From assembly GCF_900996245.1 (NCBI RefSeq), contig NZ_CAAJGK010000011.1, positions 62,001 through 126,000 on the forward strand: a stretch of 64,000 nt of DNA, written 5' to 3'. This stretch comes from Paraburkholderia sp. BCC1886. GTDB lineage: Bacteria; Pseudomonadota; Gammaproteobacteria; Burkholderiales; Burkholderiaceae. The notes below the pieces were generated by a model, which did no database searches, was not told where the DNA came from, and saw only the letters and a program-made list of their open reading frames with translations. Each line of letters starts with the position of its first letter. Positions within the stretch are counted from its first letter, which is position 1. A program made the position numbers and the translations under genes. Shown here in pieces: positions 50,840 to 60,519 of the stretch.

Positions 50840-52075
50840 ATGGCTACTGCCCGATCGATTTCTACCGTTTTTGAGGAAGCGTGCGGTCAATTGGTGTTAG
50901 ATTCTGCGTTTGCTAAAAGGCTGGCGACTTACCAGAGCAGCTGGAAGCACAAAAACGACGACCACATCAAATTCTTTGGTGGCAATCTCCTCGGTGTCGA
51001 AGTGGTGCGCTTTACGGAAGCTGATCGCGACCAGTGGTTCGATGAAATCCTGAAGGCGGATCAGAACAACCTGAGCGAGCAACTGCTGGCGCTCCCCACG
51101 GTGAATCCCGAGTTCAATGTGTCGAGCGACACGATGAACCTGTCGTGTGCGTGGCTCATGCATGTGCTTTACACCTCACCGAAGCTGAATCCCCAGCAGA
51201 AGCATGACGCGATGCTCGATGTGGCGCTGGTACTGAACTACAAGTTCCTGACCTCGCGTCTGTTTCGTCATTTCAAGTACCCCGCTGATCGCGCGACGGC
51301 GGAAGCGACCTATGCCGCGCTCTCAGGCAAGTTTGCGATCAAGCAGTTGGGTAGTTGGGCGCGTGTGCTCGAACAGCGTAGCGAGGATCTGATTTCACCG
51401 GAGGGACTGCACTTCAATGCGATCTCGCGAATGAATAACGATCTGGAGGTGATCTATCTTCTGAACGACACGCAGGGTCGTATCCGGGACATGCTCAAGA
51501 ACATCTACGATGTCTTCATGCAGATCCATCATCAGGGGATCCGCATCCAGTCCACGTCTTCGCTGGTGGACTACGACGGCGAAGTGGTACTGAAGGACAA
51601 GAACAAGAACGTCTTGGCCTATACGCGCTATCTCCACGCCATCGTCACGGACAAGTCATCGTTCATGCGCGAGGAGCTGATGGAGCTGATCGAGAAGCTG
51701 ATGCATACGACGCCACCCCGTCTTTTCCGGGAGACGCTGGGCTGGCTGTCGGATAACTATCGGCAATCAGGCGCTGGGAAGATCGAGGAGCTCTTGAACG
51801 AGACCCTCATCCACAGTTTCGACTACCTGGCCGAAGAGCGCACGATGATGCGTAGCCACGTTGATCTGCCGACGTTACTCGCACGTCTGAAGGGCGTGTA
51901 CACCTCTTCACGCAGCATTGACCCCGCGCTCTTTTCGCTGCGCGATAAGGCGCAGTGGTGTGTGAAACAGGCTACGGGCAATCGCAATGACTCAGTCATT
52001 GCATCGGTTCGGACCGCAGTTCTGCTTTACGTGGTCATCCGGACCATGACCATGCAGCACTACACCAACAAGTAG
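50840..52075 (+). CDS. unknown 411-aa protein
   Basis: Start at 50840 (MATARSISTVFEEACGQLVL), preceded by CAAGGAAAAC. Largely helical throughout (YLLNDTQGRIRDMLKNIYDV; FMREELMELIEKLMHTTPPR). No catalytic motif or membrane helix. It lies near terL on the + strand; a virion or packaging role is possible. Not recognised. Confidence 0.75.
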   Translation: MATARSISTVFEEACGQLVLDSAFAKRLATYQSSWKHKNDDHIKFFGGNLLGVEVVRFTEADRDQWFDEILKADQNNLSEQLLALPTVNPEFNVSSDTMNLSCAWLMHVLYTSPKLNPQQKHDAMLDVALVLNYKFLTSRLFRHFKYPADRATAEATYAALSGKFAIKQLGSWARVLEQRSEDLISPEGLHFNAISRMNNDLEVIYLLNDTQGRIRDMLKNIYDVFMQIHHQGIRIQSTSSLVDYDGEVVLKDKNKNVLAYTRYLHAIVTDKSSFMREELMELIEKLMHTTPPRLFRETLGWLSDNYRQSGAGKIEELLNETLIHSFDYLAEERTMMRSHVDLPTLLARLKGVYTSSRSIDPALFSLRDKAQWCVKQATGNRNDSVIASVRTAVLLYVVIRTMTMQHYTNK

Positions 52076-52152
52076 GGCACACGCAGAGGGCATACCCCGC
52101 GCGGTGCGCACAGAAGGTGGAGTCTCTTCATCCTTACTTGGATTGACCCGTT

Positions 52153-52593
52153 ATGGCAGTACGAGATGTGATCGGCGAAGCGGCCCGGGCGATACTGGCG
52201 CGATTCACTGCGCTAGTGCTCGGACCTTCATCGGAACGCGTTGCGAAGGAGCCGCCCGGCGGCATCAGCAGTTTGACGGTGACCACTGTCCACGGTTATG
52301 ACGTGATTCTTTGCTGCGAGGCGAGTTACATGGAGCGCTGCTACACGCGCTTTTATGTGCCGTCGCGTTTCATCGCAACCTACCGTGTCTATGCGATGGT
52401 GCCCCTCGATGCACCCGAGCGCTTACGCACGTTGGCTGGAAATTTCTCGATGACAATTCCGCGGCGGTATGGATCGCTCGCCCAGGAGCCGGCACAGAAA
52501 CGCGCGGCGCTCCAAAGCTATCTGGATGCGTTGTTCCGCCGTCTTGAGCGACGCATTTATACGGACCAACGGTCGATGCGTTTGTTTGGTTGA
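52153..52593 (+). CDS. unknown 146-aa protein
   Basis: 146 residues (MAVRDVIGEAARAILARFTA...). Beta-rich centre (GISSLTVTTVHGYDVILCCE; FYVPSRFIATYRVYAMVPLD) and basic helical end (QSYLDALFRRLERRIYTDQR). Converges on the terminase gene with a shared terminator. Not recognised. Confidence 0.65.
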   Translation: MAVRDVIGEAARAILARFTALVLGPSSERVAKEPPGGISSLTVTTVHGYDVILCCEASYMERCYTRFYVPSRFIATYRVYAMVPLDAPERLRTLAGNFSMTIPRRYGSLAQEPAQKRAALQSYLDALFRRLERRIYTDQRSMRLFG

Positions 52594-52595
52594 CG

Positions 52596-52636
52596 TCATA
52601 AAAGGCCAGGGCTCTGCAGCCCTGGCCCTTATGCCC
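52596..52636. terminator. bidirectional terminator with TTATGMCG tails on both sides
   Basis: GGCCAGGGC-N6-GCCCTGGCC. The + strand side ends CCTTATGCC; the - strand side continues CTTTTATGACGTC. It serves the convergent 146-aa and terminase genes. Confidence 0.85.
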
Positions 52637-54880
52637 TTATGCCGCCTGCCGCACGAACCGGCGTTCATATTGCGACATCGACGTGGGGAGCCGATCGCTG
52701 AAGGAACCGTGCAAGTTGTTCGAGAGATTGTGCCCCGCCATGCGGTTGGTTTCCCGGCGCAGTCGCTCCCGACGTTTCTCACGCGACTTGGCGATGAGGG
52801 TATCCAAGCTGAAGGTCTCGTCGACTTCCGCCACGCGCTGCTTGTCGAGCAGTCGCAGCTGGTGCTCCAGCTTCATGATGATCCACTCATTGTCTTCCCG
52901 GCTGAGTTCTTCATAGAGTGCCTCCATCGCCTCCAGAACTTGCTGCTGTTCCTGACGCTGTTCGCGATCCATGATGGTCTCTTCGGTCTGTCCGCCCAGT
53001 GCAGCGCCAATGCGACGCTGATCGATCCCGTAGAACGACAACTGCTTGCCGCGTGTCAGCAAGAAGTGCACGAGGAGCCAGCCAATGACCAAGTCATCAT
53101 GCCCGCCGCTCGGGTGATCGATACGGCCATTCTTCGAGATGAGGGAAGTGATCTGGTCGATCAGGGCCTTGTCGTGCACCATGCTGCAAGCGCGCTTCGC
53201 AGCCAGCTGCAGCGTCGTGGAATACAGCTCACTGCGGGACGTGAGACCTGAGCCCCCCGAGGTGCTGAATCCAAAGAGCTTCTTCAGGCGGGCGTAGACG
53301 TCACGATTGCGACGACCCATCGGCACGGAGATCTCCTTGAAGCGCTCCGGATACTCGTCATATTCCTGCACGACCTTGCTAAAGAGCCGACGGAACGGAT
53401 CGATGCCGTGCTCTGGGAGCATCAGGCAGAGGAAGTCCAGCACGGCGACCCCGGTACTGCGGTTTTCGATGACGGCCGTGAAATTCTCCCAGCGCACGAA
53501 CCAGCGCGAGAACCACTGACAGAAGGTGATCAGGTTGGTCTCGTTGTAGGTGCCCGCTGCGACCACTTCCAGCGTTTCCACGTCGACGAGGATGAGCGAG
53601 ATATCATCGCCGCCTGAGGCATTGGACGTATCCATACCCAGCACGAATTGTGAGTCCAGCATGCGCTGTTCGATCTCTTCCTCCTCGATATACCAGCGCG
53701 TCGTGTAGCCTTCCGGGCTGATCTCCGTGTGCTTCACGTCCTTCACGCTGTTCGAGATGGCCTTCAGCACCGCGATGGGGATCGGGTTGGTGAGCGAGCC
53801 GGCCGTCCACATGTTGAAGAAGTCTCGGTTTGCATCGTCGCCGCTGGAGGTCGACTCTTCAATCTTGCCCCGCAGCCACTGGTCGGTCTTACCCAGCTGA
53901 CGATGGTTCAGCGTGATGTTCACCCGGTAGACGCCCCCGCCTTCGCCGCGGGAGGCCTTGCGGATCATGTGCTCGAGTTCTTCCGCATCCCGCGCATCAA
54001 AGAAACGCTCCGTCCAGATGGCGGCCGCTTGCAACAGACCGTAGATGAAGGAACCGTCCTTGTCATCGATTTTGCCAGCGGTCGTCGTGAAGATGGTGCC
54101 GTACTGGCCGCCATTGGCTTTCACCTTATCCACCGCCGCACCGGTTGCCGCCAGTGCCGAGCCCACCGCGATCTTCACGTTCGGCTGGAAAGGGCCTTCG
54201 TCGATGTGCATGATGGGCGAGGTCAAACCGCGACCCAGCTTGTAGGCACCTTTTTCCGACGCCTGCGGGACGTGCGTCTTGTAGATGTTGAAGCGCGAAT
54301 TGACCGTGATCGCTTCGCTATTGTTCGTGTCGACCTTCGGGTTGCGCTGTTGCAGATAGCCCGGCAGCTCGTCGATGCATTTCTTGAGCCGGTCGATGTT
54401 GGTCTTGCGAAGGATTTCGTCCTTCGTCAACAGGTTGATTTCCGTCCGTTCGCAGACGATGTTCAGGAGCAGCGACATCAACAAGTCGGTGGACAGGGAC
54501 TTTCCGGTCTGACGGATCTGGATGAGAAACGTCATGACGTGGTTGAAGAAGCACCAGAAGAGGGCCACGTTGCCGCGGTTGCCTTCAAACTGTGTTGCGT
54601 CTCCACCCCCGATGGCGGGTACCCGTGCGACCTCGCGCATGTAGTACCAGCAGTTATTCGCACACTCCACCGCAATCATGATCATCTCTTCGCGGGTCAG
54701 GTCCGGCGCAAAGGGATCAACGCCTTGCAGGCGAGGGTTCAGCAAAGCGAGGGGGAACGCGTGGTTCTTGATCCCCATTTTCTTGTACAGCATGACCAGA
54801 CGGACATAGCTCTGGTTGCTCGTCTTCGTATCGATGATGGCGTTCGGATACTTCAGCCAGTCGGATTCAAATAGCAGCAT
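52637..54880 (-). CDS. terL: terminase large subunit
   Basis: 747 residues from the ATG at 54880. ATPase: Walker A RQTGKS (123-128), Walker B MHIDEGP (224-230), coupling motif TTTAG. Nuclease: VLGMDTSNASGGDDISLILV (first Asp), AVIENRSTGVAV (Glu), GGHDDLVIGWLL (last Asp pair), a full RNase H-type active site. A C-terminal extension of about 130 helical, charged residues follows. It packages DNA at the portal. The neighbouring order terL - three virion genes - sheath - tube matches phiKZ gp25-gp30. Confidence 0.93.
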   Translation of the reverse strand: MLLFESDWLKYPNAIIDTKTSNQSYVRLVMLYKKMGIKNHAFPLALLNPRLQGVDPFAPDLTREEMIMIAVECANNCWYYMREVARVPAIGGGDATQFEGNRGNVALFWCFFNHVMTFLIQIRQTGKSLSTDLLMSLLLNIVCERTEINLLTKDEILRKTNIDRLKKCIDELPGYLQQRNPKVDTNNSEAITVNSRFNIYKTHVPQASEKGAYKLGRGLTSPIMHIDEGPFQPNVKIAVGSALAATGAAVDKVKANGGQYGTIFTTTAGKIDDKDGSFIYGLLQAAAIWTERFFDARDAEELEHMIRKASRGEGGGVYRVNITLNHRQLGKTDQWLRGKIEESTSSGDDANRDFFNMWTAGSLTNPIPIAVLKAISNSVKDVKHTEISPEGYTTRWYIEEEEIEQRMLDSQFVLGMDTSNASGGDDISLILVDVETLEVVAAGTYNETNLITFCQWFSRWFVRWENFTAVIENRSTGVAVLDFLCLMLPEHGIDPFRRLFSKVVQEYDEYPERFKEISVPMGRRNRDVYARLKKLFGFSTSGGSGLTSRSELYSTTLQLAAKRACSMVHDKALIDQITSLISKNGRIDHPSGGHDDLVIGWLLVHFLLTRGKQLSFYGIDQRRIGAALGGQTEETIMDREQRQEQQQVLEAMEALYEELSREDNEWIIMKLEHQLRLLDKQRVAEVDETFSLDTLIAKSREKRRERLRRETNRMAGHNLSNNLHGSFSDRLPTSMSQYERRFVRQAA

Positions 54881-55011
54881 GGTGGACCTACAGACGTGTG
54901 GGTGCCTGCCAAAGACACCGAAGCGTCTGGCAAGGGGCAAACCTTCTCCCACCGCTCCCGCCGGTGAAGGCGCGAGACAGTGAGAGCGGAATGCGTTAGA
55001 TCAAGAAGGGA

Positions 55012-56703
55012 TCAGCTGGTGGATGTCAGGCACTGCACACCGGCGACGCTCAACTGCAGGTCGTTGGTGGTGGTGCGCTGGATGAACGTGACGTAGATCG
55101 TGGCCAGATTCGTGAGCGGCACGGTCGTGGTCTGTTGCGCGTTCCATTGTCCAAGCGTGCAGGTGATTTCGCTGCCATCCGGCAACTGGATGTTGAAGTG
55201 CGTCGGTACCGGCGCGGCCGTCTCGGTTTGAGGATCCGTGAGCGGCAGCGTGTTGTAATACATGGCGGTCAGCCAGTCGGCCTGTGAGGCGTAGCCGGAG
55301 GTCAGATCGATCGTGTACTGGTTTGCCGCGACTTCGGCGATGGTGGCGTAATTGCCCACCCCGAACGCAGGGGATTGACCCGGCGAGAACTGGACCTCCC
55401 ACGGCGATTCGGTCGTGCCATCGTGCAGCAGGGTAATGGCCACCGACTCGGTGAAGTTGTAATCCGTGTAGCTCGCATCCACGGCCTGCAGGTTGACCTG
55501 ACCGGTGATGGTCTGGACGGTCCCGTAGGTGAGTGGCTGGAACGCTGGCGAATTCGCCGAGATCGTGACGAGGCTTGTGACGTCGTACCAGTCCGTGCGG
55601 TCCAGGTCGTACAGGAACCACTCCAGCCGGTAACCACTGACCCCGTCGATCCATACCGGGAACGCGTAGAGCTTGCAGCTGTAGGCTCCGTCGGAGCTTT
55701 GCGCAATCGCCGTGTACGTGGCGTTGATGAAGAGCTGGTTGGCCACGGAGCTCGCGCCGTAGACCGCTTCGTCGGTCGACAGGTTGTACTTGAGCACCAG
55801 CTCGAACTCTTCGCCCACATTCCCCGAGACGAAGCCATCGAAGCCGAAGATCTGGAACTTCGTCCCATCCACCGGCAGCTTGGTCGTCGTGCCGTCGCTG
55901 TAGCTGACGATCCCCATCAGGTTCAGGCTGGACAGCAGGACGTTGACCGGGAACTGGATCTGCGTCGGGTTGGCGCTCGACAGGTACGGGCACTGCAGCG
56001 AAATACCGGTCACATACTTGACCGACGTGTCTGCCGCGCGGATAAACGCCGTATTCCAGATGAGCATCTGGCGCGACGACACCACCGAACCGGTCGAGGT
56101 GTAGGCCACCGCCGTCACGGGCGTCCCATTGGGCAGCGTCGTGTTCGTGTAGGCCACATCCGGCACCATCACCGTCGCGGTCGAGCCATCGGGCATCAGT
56201 GAGCTGACAGCCGATAACGGAATGTTCTGGCTGACCAGGGTGCCCGACTGGTTGTAATACGCACTGATGCAGCTCGTGTTATCCGACCAGTCCGCGCCCG
56301 TGAAGATCTTGATGTAGGCGGCGGAGTTGTTCGGGAACCAGCAGCGCGCATCCACCGACAGAACGTACGGCAGCACGCTCGTGTCCAGACAGCAACGGAA
56401 CGTGTCGGCCGGCGTGCCGGAGTCCACTCCCTGCAGCAGATCGCCCGACGTCATCACAGCGTTTGGCGCGGTTGTGAGCGGCGTCAGGGTCGGGATGTAG
56501 GTCGTCGCATCAAGTGCGGTGATCTTGTACCAGTCATTGGTCGTGTAATCACACACGTAGTCGTTGACCTTCCCGATGTACATATTCGTGCCGGCCTGAC
56601 CCTGATACAGGAGGGCCAGTGGCCAGATCTGCCAAATACCTGTCGGGTTATAGATCGGCACCCCACCGTCGGTGCCGGTAGGGAGATTGACTGTATCAGC
56701 CAT
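55012..56703 (-). CDS. virion structural protein (phiKZ gp26/27 position)
   Basis: 563 residues, almost all beta, rich in Thr/Ser/Asp/Asn (MADTVNLPTGTDGGVPIYNP...; QTITGQVNLQAVDASYTDYN), ending CLTSTS. No enzyme motif. Composition and its place between terL and the tail sheath support a virion protein, probably tail or neck. It ends 60 nt from the window's next coding unit and is 24 nt after the next structural gene. Exact role unknown. Confidence 0.75.
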   Translation of the reverse strand: MADTVNLPTGTDGGVPIYNPTGIWQIWPLALLYQGQAGTNMYIGKVNDYVCDYTTNDWYKITALDATTYIPTLTPLTTAPNAVMTSGDLLQGVDSGTPADTFRCCLDTSVLPYVLSVDARCWFPNNSAAYIKIFTGADWSDNTSCISAYYNQSGTLVSQNIPLSAVSSLMPDGSTATVMVPDVAYTNTTLPNGTPVTAVAYTSTGSVVSSRQMLIWNTAFIRAADTSVKYVTGISLQCPYLSSANPTQIQFPVNVLLSSLNLMGIVSYSDGTTTKLPVDGTKFQIFGFDGFVSGNVGEEFELVLKYNLSTDEAVYGASSVANQLFINATYTAIAQSSDGAYSCKLYAFPVWIDGVSGYRLEWFLYDLDRTDWYDVTSLVTISANSPAFQPLTYGTVQTITGQVNLQAVDASYTDYNFTESVAITLLHDGTTESPWEVQFSPGQSPAFGVGNYATIAEVAANQYTIDLTSGYASQADWLTAMYYNTLPLTDPQTETAAPVPTHFNIQLPDGSEITCTLGQWNAQQTTTVPLTNLATIYVTFIQRTTTNDLQLSVAGVQCLTSTS

Positions 56704-56727
56704 GAAGACGGCTCCAGGAAAGGGGTG

Positions 56728-59340
56728 TTAGCTGGTACTGATGGCGCTACTGGTGCCCAGTGCCGCGATCGAGACGAAGCCACCCAGACTCACCTTGTTA
56801 TTCAGGTAGATCCGGATAGCGGCAGTGATGAAGCGGTAGGCATACAGATCGAGCGCAATCGTGACGCTCAGGTTGTGCGGCCGGATGGTCGTGAAGGTCG
56901 GGTCCGGCGCATTGGCGGACTGGGTCGGGTCGTACGCGAGCAGGTACTCATACGGTGCACAGACCGTGCGCACGTAGTCGTCGTTGTAGAACGACTGGAG
57001 TGCCGTCTCATCGATCACGTCGTTCACGAAGTCGTAAATCAACTTGCAGCAAAACGGACTGAAGAGCGGATAGAGCGCCGTGATCGTGTCCGGACCACTT
57101 GCGGTCGTGGGCGGGTAGTAAAGCGTCATGTACGCTTCCACCGCCTCGTCGATCGCGGTCGACTCCGCCAGATACGTGTAGGTGTCGACATCCGTCACAC
57201 TGCGCATCGGCACTACGATCTTCTGCACCTGGTACGGTTGCCCGTTGATCGCCGCCGGCACGAGGATGTCCGTCGTCTCTTCGGCGAACTGCAGCGCGGA
57301 CTTGGCGAACACCCCCCCACCCATCACCACACGCGTGACGTCGTCATCACGGATGTTGTACTGGTTGTTGTTCGAGAGCAGGCCGTACTGCACCCAGCCC
57401 ACGTCCTTGTATTCAATCGGCGTGAGCGTGCTGTCACAGAATCCCGTCCAGCGGATTGTGATGTTCTGCTCTTTGTCCTGCGGGAAGTCCAACGCATTGA
57501 TCGTGTTGATCATGATCTCGGGGAAGGACATCACATAGTCCAGTCCCTGAATCAGACTGCGGCCGTTCAGGAAAACGTCGAGCTGCCCCATCGGGATCTG
57601 CATCGCAAAGAGCTGCAAGGCGTAGTTGCGAATCGCTTCTTCCTGCAACTGGATGGGGAGAATCCCTTCCGTCGGCTGGATCCCGAGCGTGTAGGCGAGG
57701 ATCGTCGCGTTACTGCGCACGCAGGTGTACGTCGTCGTCAAATCCACCGACCACGACAGCACATTGCTCACCACCGAGTAGTTCGAGGACCCCGTCACAT
57801 CTACCCAGTCATACGACGGCAATCCCGTCTGACTGTCATAGGGACAGGTGTACATGCGGTAGTCGAGCCCCGCGACGAGCGTCTGGGTCTGTTCACCGTA
57901 CGTGTCATCGATCTGCTGCGAGGCGCTCCCGACGAAAGCCTCGACCAGCGTGCAGGTCGGGTTCGCACAGACATAGGCCCCGCCGCTCGTGTGGTTGTAG
58001 AACCCCAGGAGCGTGCCGGTTGCGTCGTACTCCCAGATGGAAGAACTTGACTGCAGGTTGTACGGGAGCATCACCACAAGCTGCCCGGACTCGAGCGTTG
58101 GCACGAGCGGGCTGTTACCCACCAGCTGGCTCACCCGGTTGTAGCCGTAGCCGTCCTGCACCATGTCCTGCGTGACCAGGGAGGCGGGGGACGCGCCCAT
58201 GATCGAGAGATACGGGGAGGCTTCGAGCGTCGCTGCCTGCCAGTTGGTCAGGGTCGCATTCGTCCCCGCCATTGCACTGACGATGTTTGCATCGGACAGC
58301 CGATACAGATCCAGGATGCGGTTGTTTTCCGGCAAGAGTGGCCTGTCCAGACCCGCCTTCCGGATATGCAATCGCACCGTGATGTTGGCGGCCGCCACCC
58401 AGTCCGTCTGCTCTGTGATGTAGCCTTGGACATACGTCGTCGGCAGGGAGTAATCACGATGCGTCACGTTACGGATCGCGTCGACCTGGTTGTGGTGGTA
58501 ATACACGCCTTGCGTGTTGCCGGTGCCCGGGTCGTAGTACAGAAAGACATCGATATCTTTCTCGAAGTCAATCGTGCCGTCCCCTTCGCCGTCATAGTGC
58601 AGCAGATACTTGAACTTGCTGTCCTTGGTGCTGGTGAAGGTCGGCAGCCCCACATACGGGAAATCGATGACCTTGTAGATCGAGCTGTCGTAGACATACT
58701 CGACTACATCACCCAACGCGACGGTCGCCACATTGATGGTCGTGACCTTATAGCCGTTGAGGAAGCAGTACACCGCCCCCGGTAACGTCGCCAGACTTGC
58801 GATCGTGTTCTGGATCGTCGTGATGTCCGACTTCAGCGCGGGCACGACACCACCCGTCTGGATATAGTTCTTGGTCGCACCCAGTGTCGCCCGTGTGCTG
58901 GCGAAGAACGAGTTGCTATAGACCCGCAGGAAGATTGCCTCGGTATCCATGTCCAAGCCCAAGGGAGACTCGAACTGGATCGCGACAATCAGGTTGCGGT
59001 TCTTCATGACGCGGAAATAGCACTGGAAGCGCGGCAACTGAATCCCGCTCTCCGTGTAGATATCCGCAATCAGGTTGTTCTGGTTCATCGCGGTCGTGAA
59101 CGTCGTCCACGCGGTGGTGCCCGAGAGCAACCCCAGCATGTACGGACTGACCTGACCGATCTGGTAGACGTGAAAATTCACGCCAGACGTGGGCAGAGTG
59201 TACGAATCCCAGATGACCTGCACCGAATTCATCACGCCACCATCGGGCGTCAATCTCGCCAGCTGGAAGATCCCCTGCCGGTCTTGCGCCGGTGCACACC
59301 AGACATTTTTGAGTGCGTTATCGACGAGGTAATTAAACAT
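56728..59340 (-). CDS. large virion structural protein
   Basis: 870 residues from the ATG at 59340 (MFNYLVDNALKNVWCAPAQD). Beta-rich with many Thr/Tyr/Asp (VYQIGQVSPYMLGLLSGTTA; FLNGYKVTTINVATVALGDV; FLNGRSLIQGLDYVMSFPEI), ending ALGTSSAISTS. The repeated FLNG(R/Y) ... DVVEYVYD segments resemble repeated fibre or baseplate domains. Position matches a phiKZ virion gene between terL and sheath. Specific role unknown. Confidence 0.75.
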   Translation of the reverse strand: MFNYLVDNALKNVWCAPAQDRQGIFQLARLTPDGGVMNSVQVIWDSYTLPTSGVNFHVYQIGQVSPYMLGLLSGTTAWTTFTTAMNQNNLIADIYTESGIQLPRFQCYFRVMKNRNLIVAIQFESPLGLDMDTEAIFLRVYSNSFFASTRATLGATKNYIQTGGVVPALKSDITTIQNTIASLATLPGAVYCFLNGYKVTTINVATVALGDVVEYVYDSSIYKVIDFPYVGLPTFTSTKDSKFKYLLHYDGEGDGTIDFEKDIDVFLYYDPGTGNTQGVYYHHNQVDAIRNVTHRDYSLPTTYVQGYITEQTDWVAAANITVRLHIRKAGLDRPLLPENNRILDLYRLSDANIVSAMAGTNATLTNWQAATLEASPYLSIMGASPASLVTQDMVQDGYGYNRVSQLVGNSPLVPTLESGQLVVMLPYNLQSSSSIWEYDATGTLLGFYNHTSGGAYVCANPTCTLVEAFVGSASQQIDDTYGEQTQTLVAGLDYRMYTCPYDSQTGLPSYDWVDVTGSSNYSVVSNVLSWSVDLTTTYTCVRSNATILAYTLGIQPTEGILPIQLQEEAIRNYALQLFAMQIPMGQLDVFLNGRSLIQGLDYVMSFPEIMINTINALDFPQDKEQNITIRWTGFCDSTLTPIEYKDVGWVQYGLLSNNNQYNIRDDDVTRVVMGGGVFAKSALQFAEETTDILVPAAINGQPYQVQKIVVPMRSVTDVDTYTYLAESTAIDEAVEAYMTLYYPPTTASGPDTITALYPLFSPFCCKLIYDFVNDVIDETALQSFYNDDYVRTVCAPYEYLLAYDPTQSANAPDPTFTTIRPHNLSVTIALDLYAYRFITAAIRIYLNNKVSLGGFVSIAALGTSSAISTS

Positions 59341-59417
59341 GAGACATCCCAATGGCGAATACTCCCGGGGCCAGACGGCGCCCCAGGAGTGAGAAGGAGG
59401 AAGGTCGGGAAGGGGAT

Positions 59418-60332
59418 TTAAGCGCGGGCGAGTTGCGTGAGGTTGAGCACCGCACGCAGGAACTGCTTGTTCGCGTCCTTGTGGGCCTGACGCTCGACCA
59501 GGCGGGCAAGGCCCGAATTCTTATAGGTGCGCTCGGTATGCGCGGCCATCAGGAGCGCCAGCCATGTCGGTGGGTGCTCCGTGGAGGCGGCCAGCATTTC
59601 CTCGGCATTCACGCCGAACCAGCTTCCCTTGAGGATGCTGATGAGTACGCCCGGGTTGAACTTCTCCAGCCGAACGCTCTTCGTGGCTTCGGCCGCCGTG
59701 CCGCAGAAATCCTCGATCCCATTACTCGGCGCGCTCTGCTCGTCGAGGATCGCGAAGACGTCTTCCGCACCGATTCGCATGCCGCGGGAGATTTGCGTCG
59801 CCATCTTCGTGCGCAACGTGTCATCCAGCACCGCCTCGTCGGTGAAGAGCGAGAGATAGTGGAAAGCCGAGAGGATCGAGAGGCTTAGCTGCTCGCGCGG
59901 GTCAAGCGCAAAGCGCCGCGAGACGCTCTCGCTGATCCAGCTTGCAAACACCGTCATCGCCACGGGTGACACGTCGCGCAGGAGCGCCGGGTTGTCATTG
60001 ATCCAGATGTCGTTGAGTTGCGCGCGCCGATGCAGGAGCGCGTACTCGACGCCGTTGCGCAGCGCATACGCACCTTTCATCCGATCGTAGCTGCCAAAGG
60101 GGCGCACATCGATCGCCAACAGCTTCTCGCCATTCATGTCCAGCAAGAAGGGATGCGCGAACTGCGGCACGGTCAGCGCCGTGGTGCCCATGCCTTCGAT
60201 CTCGATGATGTTGCTGCCGTTATCGCGCTTGTAATCGCCGTGGATGTACGTGGTTTTCAGCGCGGTTTCGAGCTTGTCGAGCACGTAGCCACCACACACC
60301 GTGGTGTCGTATGCGGTGAGGAAAGGTTTCAT
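59418..60332 (-). CDS. virion-associated protein (phiKZ gp28 position)
   Basis: 304 residues; GAGGCTCTGAG precedes the ATG at 60332. N-terminal half mixed (VCGGYVLDKLETALKTTYIH), C-terminal half helical (GVLISILKGSWFGVNAEEML; LARLVERQAHKDANKQFLRA). Divergent from the tail sheath gene. Virion or assembly role inferred from position. Confidence 0.65.
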   Translation of the reverse strand: MKPFLTAYDTTVCGGYVLDKLETALKTTYIHGDYKRDNGSNIIEIEGMGTTALTVPQFAHPFLLDMNGEKLLAIDVRPFGSYDRMKGAYALRNGVEYALLHRRAQLNDIWINDNPALLRDVSPVAMTVFASWISESVSRRFALDPREQLSLSILSAFHYLSLFTDEAVLDDTLRTKMATQISRGMRIGAEDVFAILDEQSAPSNGIEDFCGTAAEATKSVRLEKFNPGVLISILKGSWFGVNAEEMLAASTEHPPTWLALLMAAHTERTYKNSGLARLVERQAHKDANKQFLRAVLNLTQLARA

Positions 60333-60519
60333 CTCAGAGCCTCGTGGCTGCATGCCGTCGGGGAGCCCAACAGCATCCTATGTCTTAAAGGAATCGTGCG
60401 TTTTTGCGCCTCTGTCATGCGGTTTTTTGCCCGCATTCATCAGGAGTGCAAATTTTCCGAATTTATATGATGCGGCGCATCGACTTGTAAACCATATCAT
60501 TCATGACAGGAATCCAACC
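60333..60519. promoter_or_regulatory. divergent gap before the sheath gene, late-promoter candidate
   Basis: 187 nt between oppositely oriented structural genes. Contains AATTTATATGATG (60461-60473, + strand), with the TATG core reported for phiKZ late promoters, and CATATCATTC near 60494. These are short and could be chance. Confidence 0.35.

Noticed and set aside
53729..54874. 381-codon + strand frame opposite terL
   Set aside because: Shadow frame; terminase motifs on the other strand are complete.
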